A stretch of 64,000 bases of DNA from XBB1006 sp051877515. Lineage in GTDB: Bacteria > Bacillota > Clostridia > Lachnospirales > Lachnospiraceae. Positions within the stretch are counted from its first letter, which is position 1. The number at the start of each line of letters is the position of its first letter. Both the position numbers and the translations under genes were made by a program. The DNA lies in contig JBJEIY010000005.1 in assembly GCA_051877515.1 (NCBI GenBank), forward strand, positions 1-64,000. Direction: 5' to 3'. Positions 42,497-49,811 of this stretch are shown here, piece by piece. The notes beneath the pieces were generated by a model. It saw only the letters and a list, made by a program, of their open reading frames with translations. It was not told where the DNA came from and did not search any database.

Positions 42497-44446
42497 TTAT
42501 ACTTCACCCTCCGGAAAGTCTCTCTCTTGCATTTGCTTTGCTTCCTGACTTACTTCTTCCGCTACCGGGAGTATCTGATCTATAACCACCTTCATACTGT
42601 TTAAAAAAACAATTCCAACCTCTGCACTCTCCCTTAATTCTGCCCGTTCATCATCCTTTAAAGTGTAGACCGTACTTCGAAGAGTATAATCTACACCGGG
42701 CAGACCACTCATAATCAAAGATGCCAGATTGTCCCGATCCATTTTCTTATTAAATTTCTTGATCTTTGTTAAGACCTTAGATAACTCCTCCGATGTATAT
42801 TTCTTCTTTCCCGTGATTCTTCTAAGCTTTTCATATGTTTTAAGCCCCTTGGTCACCTCGATATCAAGCTTTCTAATCCGATCCGGAAGTTCCGAATACA
42901 ACTGCAAAGCATGCCTCTGTTCCTCCTCATTAAAGTGGTAAGGTATCTTTTTCATAAGTCTTTTTCGACTATACTTACCTTTACAGTATTGCTCGATGGC
43001 ATCCTCTAAAGTCATTACTTCTGAACCATGAATCAAAGCTCCGCCTTCGGTGGCATCCACCACCTTCACCGTATCTTTATATTTCTTAATCTGGTCTTCA
43101 AACCAGATTCGATAAAGATTCAAATTCGTTAGCGTAGGGATCTTCTTTCCATCAATTCCCTCTACCTGAATGTACTCTTTATTATTCTCAATATCATGAG
43201 TTCTGTCCTTTTTAAAAGTTCCGCTGGCATGTTCCCTGTTTCCCGTTAAGGCCAGATCTTGTCCTACCAAAATAATTGTCCTGGCCCCCATCATAATACC
43301 CACAGAAAACGCACTGGTAGCAACACTTCCTCCGGTAGCAACACTATTTAACCTCTTTTGTTTCACCGGATCTTCTTTAAAGACCTCCTCAAACACCATG
43401 TCCTGGGTGTAAGAATCATAGTATACAATTTTGTCTCCCTGATGCGACTTCACCAATTTATAAGGAATATTGATTCCTGAAATCATTGGAACTGTGTTAG
43501 TCTTTTTCATTTCAAACAATTCCAGGTCCTTCCTTGGATCCACCACCGCAAAGAAATCCGGAGTTATACCATGGCGAAACAAAGGCTTTAATGCCGTATC
43601 GCAGGCAATGATACAAGCCTTTCCTTTGGCTTTCTTAAGCTGATCAATATTCTTATCCAGAGAAGGTCCTGCCGCCACTACAATGACCGGAACATCCTCT
43701 GGAATGGTATGAAAGAAATCACAAATATTATAATGCTTATATAGCAAAGTCAAATTTCGTAATTCATTAAAGATACTGTCATTAGCAAAATTCAATATCG
43801 TATTCCAGTTAGTTCGTACTCCTGTTATCCTCTTTTTAATCGCATCCATAACATCCTTTGTCTGAGCAGGAAATAATTTATCATAATTGTGGGTAATGAC
43901 AATGCTTATCTTTGTCATGCTTTCGACAGTAATCCGACTATCTATAATAGATTGTAACTCCTGATTATTAATTCCATCAATAATGAGTCCCGGAAGCTTT
44001 CCTTCAAACAAACTGGTCAGATCATAGCTCTCCATGGCGTGTAAAAAAATTTTCATACTCGGTTCATAAACAATCACCGTCGTATCCTCTGAAACACGTT
44101 CCATTAAATATTTCAACATGCGTCCGTCAGAGAATCCGATAATGAACAGCAAGGAGCCAAAACCCTGATCCTTGATCCGTTCTGCCCGAAGGCGTGCCAT
44201 CTCCTCCGGCCCATATTTCCCAGCCAGATAATAGGTATTCTTTCCATATTTTACTACATCGATCTGTTCTCCGGTGTAGGCTTTTTCTTCCGAAATTGTT
44301 ACCCTTTTCAAAAGAAAATCCTTCTGCCCCTTCTCCCGCAGTTCCTTATCCACTTTTATATATTCTTTATGGACAAGGTAGTCCTTCCATCCCGGCAATC
44401 TAGCTTCCAGAGCATCTAAGTTTTTCTCAAAAGTTTTATTCTTCAT
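42497..44446 (-). CDS. Maf-type flagellin glycosyltransferase (DUF115)
   Basis: 649 residues from the ATG at 44446 (GAGG 6 nt upstream). The centre (about 215-380) is the MptE-like/DUF115 domain: VPVIVVAAGPSLDKNIDQLKKAKGKACIIACDTALKPLFRHGITPDFFAVVDPR. This fold is shared by motility-associated factors that transfer nonulosonic acids from CMP-sugars to flagellin Ser/Thr before export. The N-terminal helical part and a C-terminal coiled region fit the family. It sits between the two flagellin genes and upstream of the sugar activation genes, and overlaps the 3' end of a small unknown gene by 11 nt. Confidence 0.92.
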   Translation of the reverse strand: MKNKTFEKNLDALEARLPGWKDYLVHKEYIKVDKELREKGQKDFLLKRVTISEEKAYTGEQIDVVKYGKNTYYLAGKYGPEEMARLRAERIKDQGFGSLLFIIGFSDGRMLKYLMERVSEDTTVIVYEPSMKIFLHAMESYDLTSLFEGKLPGLIIDGINNQELQSIIDSRITVESMTKISIVITHNYDKLFPAQTKDVMDAIKKRITGVRTNWNTILNFANDSIFNELRNLTLLYKHYNICDFFHTIPEDVPVIVVAAGPSLDKNIDQLKKAKGKACIIACDTALKPLFRHGITPDFFAVVDPRKDLELFEMKKTNTVPMISGINIPYKLVKSHQGDKIVYYDSYTQDMVFEEVFKEDPVKQKRLNSVATGGSVATSAFSVGIMMGARTIILVGQDLALTGNREHASGTFKKDRTHDIENNKEYIQVEGIDGKKIPTLTNLNLYRIWFEDQIKKYKDTVKVVDATEGGALIHGSEVMTLEDAIEQYCKGKYSRKRLMKKIPYHFNEEEQRHALQLYSELPDRIRKLDIEVTKGLKTYEKLRRITGKKKYTSEELSKVLTKIKKFNKKMDRDNLASLIMSGLPGVDYTLRSTVYTLKDDERAELRESAEVGIVFLNSMKVVIDQILPVAEEVSQEAKQMQERDFPEGEV

Positions 44447-44765
44447 ACAGTGCCTCATTAATGATCTCTTTATACTGTTCTAGAGTACTTTCTAATCCAA
44501 ATAATAAACTGTCAGATAAAAGTGCCGTGTCATCCTTTGCAATGCCTTCTTCAACATCCTTAATGATCTGAACAATCATCTCCACACTTCCAATTTCCGT
44601 CTGCTCTATAAAATAAAAAATTCCGGGAAGAAAAGCATTTAAGTCCTCAAACAACTTCTTCATCTCTTCCCGATATTCTTTTTTTCCTTCTTCCAACAGG
44701 GTTACCACATGATCAATCATTTCAATCAACTCATCCATCTGAGCTGTCATTTTTCTTAAATCCAT
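44436..44765 (-). CDS. Unknown 109-residue helical protein coupled to Maf
   Basis: I do not recognise this family. It is acidic and all-helical (MDLRKMTAQMDELIEMIDHVVTLLEEGKKEYREEMKKLFEDLNAFLPGIFYFIEQTEIGSVEMIVQIIKDVEEGI), with no signal peptide or membrane helix. I place the start at 44765, where GAGGG lies 3 nt upstream; the spacing is short. Its last codons overlap the Maf start by 11 nt, so translation is coupled. It lies after the flagellin 2 terminator, so it needs read-through or an unseen promoter. A role as partner of Maf or of flagellin is inferred from position and size only. Confidence 0.75.
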   Translation of the reverse strand: MDLRKMTAQMDELIEMIDHVVTLLEEGKKEYREEMKKLFEDLNAFLPGIFYFIEQTEIGSVEMIVQIIKDVEEGIAKDDTALLSDSLLFGLESTLEQYKEIINEALYEE

Positions 44766-44782
44766 ATTCCCTCTTTTCGAAA

Positions 44783-44811
44783 AAAGGGATTGACAAAGTG
44801 CCAATCCCTTT
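44783..44811 (-). terminator. Terminator of flagellin gene 2
   Basis: AAAGGGATTG and CAATCCCTTT, followed by TTTT on the minus strand, 24 nt after the flagellin 2 stop. Confidence 0.75.
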
Positions 44812-44834
44812 CCTCCACAATTCTACTTAACTGA

Positions 44835-45893
44835 TTATCCAAGTAAGGATAATACTCCCTGGGTTGATTGGTTAGCCTGAGCAAGCATAGCCTGTCCTGC
44901 CTGAGCAAGGATATTGTTCTTGCTGTAGTTAACCATCTCTGAAGCCATATCTGTATCACGGATACGGGATTCAGCGGAAGATGTATTCTCAGATACATTG
45001 TCCAGGTTTGCAATGGTATGCTCTAATCTGTTCTGCAGTGCTCCAAGTGCAGATCTCTGTGTAGATACGTTGTTGATTGCTGCCTGAATCTTGCTAAGAG
45101 TAGCCTGCGCTTTGTTATAAGAAGATACAGTAGGTGCTGTAACAACAGATGTTGTTGAAATATCTGTTATAGTACTAACTTTTGATGCGATTGCTGCTTT
45201 CTGAGCATTTTCAGCTGATGTCCTAGTAGCATATGATGTTCCACTAAAGACATACTTACCAGTAGATGTTGTTGTAACAGATCCTGCTGCTGATGTTGCA
45301 GCATCAACTGCTGACGCTTTTGTAGCATAGGATGCACTATCATAACCATATCTGGTAACAGCTACTGACACAGCGCTATTCAATCCGATAGCAGTTGCAT
45401 TCATGGCTCCAATGGAAATCACGATCTTCTGGTTGGTGTTAGCACCTACCTGAAGATTCTTTCCTGTAAATGATCCATCCAGTAAATTCTGCTTGTTGAA
45501 CTGAGTGGTGGAAGCGATACGGTCAAGCTCTGTGGTTAATGCTGTTAACTCCTGGTTAATCGCATCACGGTCAATGTCCTGATTGGTATCGTTAGCACCC
45601 TGTACTGCTAACTCATTCATACGTTGCAGAATGCTGTGGGCTTCGTTTAAAGCACCTTCAGCTGTCTGGATTAAGGATACACCATCCTGTGCATTGCTGG
45701 AAGCTTTGTCAAGTCCTCTGATCTGGCTTCTCATCTTCTCGGAAATCTTTAATCCTGCTGCATCATCGCCTGCACGGTTGATTCTGTAACCGGATGACAA
45801 TTTCTCAGATGATTTTGCCTGTGCACTTGTTGTGATACCTAACTGTCTGTTAGAGTTCATTGCTGTTAAATTGTGTTGTACTACCATTCCCAT
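44835..45893 (-). CDS. Flagellin, copy 2
   Basis: 352-residue flagellin, start at 45893 (MGMVVQHNLTAMNSNRQL, GGAGG upstream); an in-frame ATG 14 codons earlier lies before the ribosome site. It differs from copy 1 at scattered N-terminal positions (GITTSAQAK, SSGYRINRAGDD) and at the last residue (VLSLLG). From base 45638 down to 44863 the two genes are identical as far as I can compare by eye, about 776 nt including silent sites. This points to recent duplication or gene conversion. It has its own sigma-28 promoter and CsrA-type hairpin, so both copies are probably expressed. Confidence 0.96.
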   Translation of the reverse strand: MGMVVQHNLTAMNSNRQLGITTSAQAKSSEKLSSGYRINRAGDDAAGLKISEKMRSQIRGLDKASSNAQDGVSLIQTAEGALNEAHSILQRMNELAVQGANDTNQDIDRDAINQELTALTTELDRIASTTQFNKQNLLDGSFTGKNLQVGANTNQKIVISIGAMNATAIGLNSAVSVAVTRYGYDSASYATKASAVDAATSAAGSVTTTSTGKYVFSGTSYATRTSAENAQKAAIASKVSTITDISTTSVVTAPTVSSYNKAQATLSKIQAAINNVSTQRSALGALQNRLEHTIANLDNVSENTSSAESRIRDTDMASEMVNYSKNNILAQAGQAMLAQANQSTQGVLSLLG

Positions 45894-45916
45894 AATGTTT
45901 CCTCCTTGAAAATATT

Positions 45917-45934
45917 TGCAACTTCCTTGCTGCA
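45917..45934 (-). promoter_or_regulatory. Candidate CsrA-binding hairpin in the flagellin 2 leader
   Basis: On the minus strand TGCAGC and GTTGCA pair (one G-U) around the six-base loop AAGGAA, 24 nt before the ATG. The sequence differs from the flagellin 1 hairpin, but loop and position agree. Other GGA triplets occur upstream in the leader. Confidence 0.6.
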
Positions 45935-46024
45935 TAAATTATGGTTTTCCGGATCTACTCTTCCGGCCGTACGCTCCGTCATTTCATTCCGGAAAGTCAA
46001 CCTGTTTGGTTGTTTACATCAAGT

Positions 46025-46051
46025 ATATCGACACGCATGCCGTTATACTTA
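46025..46051 (-). promoter_or_regulatory. Sigma-28 promoter of flagellin 2
   Basis: TAAGTATA, 11 nt, GTCGATAT on the minus strand. The leader downstream is about 125 nt long. Confidence 0.8.
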
Positions 46052-46089
46052 AGGCCTATTATAAAAAAGTTTTGTGAAAAATATGTTAC

Positions 46090-46314
46090 CTAGTCGCCTG
46101 AAACCAGATTTTTCAGACTATCTAATCCTTCTAAATCAATACTTGCCTGATTCTCTTTCTGAATCTGAAGATATACTTCTTTTCTGTATACCGGAACATT
46201 CTTTGGTGCAGAGATTCCAATCTTAACCTGATCCCCCCGCACTTCTAACACGGTAATTTCAATGTTGTTATTGATGACCAGAGAGTCACCTTTCTTTCTT
46301 GTCAAGGCTAACAT
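46090..46314 (-). CDS. csrA: Translational regulator CsrA
   Basis: RNA-binding dimer that covers GGA motifs and here probably represses flagellin translation until FliW removes it. At 74 residues it has the CsrA core MLALTRKKGDSLVINNNIEITVLEVRGDQVKIGISAPKNVPVYRKEVY with the RNA-contacting arginine near 44. The 15-residue C-terminal extension is normal for Firmicutes. It starts 2 nt after the fliW stop. It is the last gene before the flagellin 2 promoter. The flagellin leaders carry fitting hairpins. Confidence 0.97.
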   Translation of the reverse strand: MLALTRKKGDSLVINNNIEITVLEVRGDQVKIGISAPKNVPVYRKEVYLQIQKENQASIDLEGLDSLKNLVSGD

Positions 46315-46316
46315 CT

Positions 46317-46772
46317 CTACTCACCCGCCTTTCGATTCTTCAAAAGGTCATAGATATAATATTTCACGGAATAATCATCTTCCACGATTAACTGCACACC
46401 CTTGTTATTATCTGTGTTAATTACAATCGGGGCTTTCAAGTTGATGGAAAGCTTCTCTATCTCCGTCGGTACTGTCACTGTAACCAGTAAATAAGTATTC
46501 TCATCCTTCAGTTCTCCTAACGGCGAAAGAATCTCGTCGCTGACTGTGGGATTGTAATCTTCCTTAATCACCAGCGGATCCATTACCGGAAACGCGATTT
46601 CCGGTTCATCCATACTCTGTAGCCAGCGAATTGCCGCCCGATCTCCCTTTTCCTCATCATAGATTAGCGCAAAATTACGAAGCTGCGGGAATCCAATCAT
46701 TCCTGTTTCTAATCGGATAATTTTCTCCTCCGGGATATCAATGGTCCCAAAGATTCTTGTTTCTGCCTTCAT
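46317..46772 (-). CDS. fliW: Flagellar assembly factor FliW
   Basis: Binds cytoplasmic flagellin or CsrA in a partner switch: when flagellin is exported, FliW is freed and relieves CsrA repression. It has 151 residues. The family start ETRIFGTIDIPEEKIIRLETGMIGFPQLRNFALI is followed by WLQSMDEPEIAFPVMDP and IVINTDNNKGVQLI. GGAGG precedes the ATG. It is tightly coupled to csrA, as in many Firmicutes. Confidence 0.96.
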   Translation of the reverse strand: MKAETRIFGTIDIPEEKIIRLETGMIGFPQLRNFALIYDEEKGDRAAIRWLQSMDEPEIAFPVMDPLVIKEDYNPTVSDEILSPLGELKDENTYLLVTVTVPTEIEKLSINLKAPIVINTDNNKGVQLIVEDDYSVKYYIYDLLKNRKAGE

Positions 46773-46805
46773 GGCACATCCTCCTTCATCATGAAATATT
46801 TATTG

Positions 46806-47285
46806 CTATTGCTTATGATCCCAAAACTGTGCATCAAAGTAATTCAGCTTCTTCATATTGGTATCATACAGCTTTGCAACCTGGCTGGTCTGACGCATGC
46901 TTTTCACGCGTCCTTTTAATTGTGAAAAAGCTTTTTGAGCAAGCTCTTTGTTTCTCTTTTCCTGGACCCGGATGGTTACGCCAAGATCTGTAACCACACT
47001 GATCAGTTCCTGCATTTTTCTGATCTCTTCTGCATACTCCTGCAGATTGCCATGCAGTTCCTCCCTCAAATGGTCATACAGATTCTGAAAGCCTTCGTCC
47101 AGCTCATTGATCTGCTCGATACAATCCGTCTTTTGAGCAGTGTTGCGCTCCCAGTCTTCCAGAGCCACCTCATCCTGCTTGAGAATACTCATCTGCTCTT
47201 TGTTCAGCGCATCTATTTTTTGTAAGATAGAGAGCTTCTTTTCCAGGCTCTCTATCATGATTTGAATATATTCTCTATTTCCCAT
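46806..47285 (-). CDS. FliT/FlgN-like flagellar chaperone
   Basis: 159 residues from the ATG at 47285, just after the fliS stop at 47288. The protein is all-helical: MGNREYIQIMIESLEKKLSILQKIDALNKEQMSILKQDE, then RVQEKRNKELAQKAFSQLKGRVKSMRQTSQVAKLYDTNMKK, with the N-terminal half resembling the FlgN/FliT helical hairpin that holds late flagellar export substrates. Because a separate FlgN lies upstream, I take this one to serve the cap protein FliD. The ribosome site is weak, as expected for a coupled gene. Confidence 0.7.
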   Translation of the reverse strand: MGNREYIQIMIESLEKKLSILQKIDALNKEQMSILKQDEVALEDWERNTAQKTDCIEQINELDEGFQNLYDHLREELHGNLQEYAEEIRKMQELISVVTDLGVTIRVQEKRNKELAQKAFSQLKGRVKSMRQTSQVAKLYDTNMKKLNYFDAQFWDHKQ

Positions 47286-47287
47286 AC

Positions 47288-47674
47288 TTAATTTGCCTGT
47301 TGCATTCTCGCTTTTTCCATAACTTCTTTCCAAGTATCGCGCATGGTTCTAAGATGCTTTAAGACCTCTTCCAGAATCTCTTTATCCTTGTGCAGATTCG
47401 CTTCCTTCAGTCTTTCTCTCAGGTACTTGTATACATTGTCAAAATCCTCTGCAACCGGGTAGTTGCGATTTAAAGTACACTGAAATTCAACAATGATATC
47501 ATCTACACGACGGATGTTATTATGCGCTTTTTCGATGTCATTATGCTCAACTGCCGCAATTGCAATATTGCAAAACTTAATTGCACCTTCGTATAGGAGC
47601 AGTGTTAACTCCGCAGGAGTTGCTGTTAGTATTCTACTGTTGTTATATGCTGCATACGGATTCTTTACAGCCAT
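47288..47674 (-). CDS. fliS: Flagellin export chaperone FliS
   Basis: 128-residue four-helix protein that binds the flagellin C-terminus and keeps it unpolymerised. The family pattern is clear: NPYAAYNNSRILTATPAELTLLLYEGAIKFCNIA, then NNIRRVDDIIVEFQCTLN, YPVAEDFDNVYKYLRERLKEANL. GGAAGG precedes the ATG. It lies between fliD and a second small chaperone-like gene. Confidence 0.97.
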   Translation of the reverse strand: MAVKNPYAAYNNSRILTATPAELTLLLYEGAIKFCNIAIAAVEHNDIEKAHNNIRRVDDIIVEFQCTLNRNYPVAEDFDNVYKYLRERLKEANLHKDKEILEEVLKHLRTMRDTWKEVMEKARMQQAN

Positions 47675-47713
47675 AGCCTACACCTTCCTTTATCATGAAT
47701 TTCCAATCCGGAA

Positions 47714-49255
47714 TCAACCTCCCAGAAGGGATGTCAATGAACTTGTCTGAGATTCTAACTTCGCGAGAGCTGTTTCCATTTCAGAGAACTTCTTGTACCA
47801 GGTTTCTTCATAATCACTTACCCGGTCTTCCCAATCATCAATGGTGTCCTCCAATCTGCTTAACTCTGATTTCATGGATTTGTCATTATAAATGGTATAT
47901 GCACTGCTTAAAGTAGTGGATCTCATTTTTGTAGTGAGACTATCATACAGATTCTTCGCAAGCTGATTAAAAAAGCTCTGAACAGCTTCCGGATCCTCCT
48001 GAATAGCTGCTCTTAGTTTGTCTGTCTTGTCAGAAGATACGGAATCCTCACTGTCACCATCAATATGAAAAGCGTTATGTTCATTGCTTGTGGCGCTGAT
48101 GATACTCTGTGTCTGAATTCCAAAGGTGGAAAGATTATAGGTCTTTCCGTTAATCTCAAACCCTTTTTGCATGGCAGAAGTCATGGTATTCAAGATAGAA
48201 CTCAGGGTGTCATCTCTACGCAGTAATGCATCCTTGATCTTATTTTCCCAGGTCTCCACTTCCTTATCGGACATGGCGTCCTTTTCATCATCGGATAGTG
48301 GATCATATCCTTTGGCGCTGTCTGCATTATAGGCCTTTGTCATCTCGTTGATAATACTGTTGTAATCACTGAGAAAACTCTTGATCATGGAATAGATTCC
48401 ATCCGTATCCGTTTCCGTGGTAACTGAGATGGGGCCATCTGTCTCACCGGTTGCATTGATGGTAAGACCATTGACCGTAACAGAGTTGCTCTCATTTTCA
48501 AAACTTGCTCCGTTTACCACAATGATGGAATTCTGACCATCTTGTTTTGCTGCATACACAGTTCCCTCTTCTGCAGTAATTCCCAGTGCTTTATAGTTAT
48601 CTTCCGTTGCCAACCCTAACTTGGACAATGCTGCTAAAGTGCTTTCATCTTCTACCTTAAAATTAAAGTCGTTCGCCTTGCCGGAACCGGCATTTAAAAT
48701 GATCCTCTGGTTGCTGGCATCAAAACTTGCCTTTAGTCCGGTAGCTTCAGAAACACGGGAAAGAAAATCGGAAACCGTATCATCCTGACTGTATGCCACG
48801 GTCTTTTCCTCGCCGCCAACGGTTACCGTAAAGCTGCCGGAACCTTCTAATCCCAAACTACTTAACTTATCGGAAGATCCAATCGCTGACCCGTCTTCCT
48901 TTGTGGAAACCAGTTTTCCACTTGTAAGATAGGCCGCCTTTGCCAATCGTTTAATCTCTATAGTCTGCGTTCCGTTTGCCACGTTACCACTGGCAGTCAC
49001 ATTTGCCTTGGTTGTATCCGATACAGTTACTTTCTTCTTGTTTACGAAAGCAGATGCCGTCTTCAGGTTATACAAAGACTTTGTATAAAATCCATAGATC
49101 TTTGTGTTTAAGTCCTTCCACTTGTCCTGTTTCCACTCCAGCTTCGTCTTCTCTTTTTTGTAATTCTCTAATTTGGTACTATAGGCTGAAACCAGCTCCT
49201 GTACCATGGAATCGGTATCCAGTCCCGATGATAATCCCGTTAATCGAATTGCCAT
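47714..49255 (-). CDS. fliD: Flagellar cap protein FliD
   Basis: Forms the cap at the filament tip that folds flagellin into place. It has 513 residues. The N-terminus MAIRLTGLSSGLDTDSMVQELVSAYSTKLENYKKEKTKLEWKQDKWKDLN is typical, TIEIKRLAKAAYLTSGKL begins the D2/D3 part, and the C-terminal segment SDYEETWYKKFSEMETALAKLESQTSSLTSLL is the coiled end. GGAGGG precedes the ATG. It is transcribed with flaG from the sigma-28 promoter at 49756. Confidence 0.96.
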   Translation of the reverse strand: MAIRLTGLSSGLDTDSMVQELVSAYSTKLENYKKEKTKLEWKQDKWKDLNTKIYGFYTKSLYNLKTASAFVNKKKVTVSDTTKANVTASGNVANGTQTIEIKRLAKAAYLTSGKLVSTKEDGSAIGSSDKLSSLGLEGSGSFTVTVGGEEKTVAYSQDDTVSDFLSRVSEATGLKASFDASNQRIILNAGSGKANDFNFKVEDESTLAALSKLGLATEDNYKALGITAEEGTVYAAKQDGQNSIIVVNGASFENESNSVTVNGLTINATGETDGPISVTTETDTDGIYSMIKSFLSDYNSIINEMTKAYNADSAKGYDPLSDDEKDAMSDKEVETWENKIKDALLRRDDTLSSILNTMTSAMQKGFEINGKTYNLSTFGIQTQSIISATSNEHNAFHIDGDSEDSVSSDKTDKLRAAIQEDPEAVQSFFNQLAKNLYDSLTTKMRSTTLSSAYTIYNDKSMKSELSRLEDTIDDWEDRVSDYEETWYKKFSEMETALAKLESQTSSLTSLLGG

Positions 49256-49266
49256 ACCAATCCCTC

Positions 49267-49689
49267 CTATCTCTTTTCGTCAACCAGCATGCCTGCCATC
49301 TCCAGAGCTTTTGCGATCAGGTCCAAAGATTTTTCTGCCGGAAACTCTTTTACAACTTTCCGGGTATCCTTATCCAGAATCTTAATTGTCATGCGGTTCG
49401 TCTCCTCGTGAACACCGAACTGCACAGTATTATTGTGGTTTGCTTTGTTTAACTCATTCACCGTTTTCTTAATAGCATCCAGAGATACCTGACTTGGCTC
49501 CTCTTCTGCAACACCATTGCTCTTCTCCGGAGACGCAATGGAATAATTTGCCCCACGCTCCGGTGCCTCCTTCGGTGTAGACACTTCCGGTGTACTGCTT
49601 GCTGCTTCGCTATTCTCTTTTACTACTGTGTTGGAAACCGGTGCCTGATATGACACCTGCTGTGTTGATTGAATGCCTTCTATTGACAT
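49267..49689 (-). CDS. flaG: FlaG family protein
   Basis: 140-residue protein; FlaG affects filament length in other species. The N-terminal half is low in complexity (Ser/Glu/Pro). The conserved C-terminal half is at about 60-135: SLDAIKKTVNELNKANHNNTVQFGVHEETNRMTIKILDKDTRKVVKEFPAEKSLDLIAKALEMAGMLVDEKR. GGGAGGTGG precedes the ATG. It is first in the flaG-fliD-fliS transcript. Confidence 0.92.
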   Translation of the reverse strand: MSIEGIQSTQQVSYQAPVSNTVVKENSEAASSTPEVSTPKEAPERGANYSIASPEKSNGVAEEEPSQVSLDAIKKTVNELNKANHNNTVQFGVHEETNRMTIKILDKDTRKVVKEFPAEKSLDLIAKALEMAGMLVDEKR

Positions 49690-49755
49690 TATTCCACCTC
49701 CCTGTGAACGTCCTCATCATAAATGAGTGTCTTCCTTGTACTCGTTGTACATGTT

Positions 49756-49782
49756 ATATCGGAAGATTTTTTACGTTCTTAA
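49756..49782 (-). promoter_or_regulatory. Sigma-28 promoter of flaG-fliD-fliS
   Basis: TTAAGAAC, 11 nt, TCCGATAT on the minus strand, in the gap after flgL. Confidence 0.8.
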
Positions 49783-49811
49783 CCTGTTTTTGATGTTTTT
49801 TCTATGAATTT

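Noticed and set aside
41298..45893. Flagellin phase inversion by recombination
   Set aside because: The two genes are in the same orientation, so recombination gives deletion or duplication, not inversion; no recombinase gene is adjacent.
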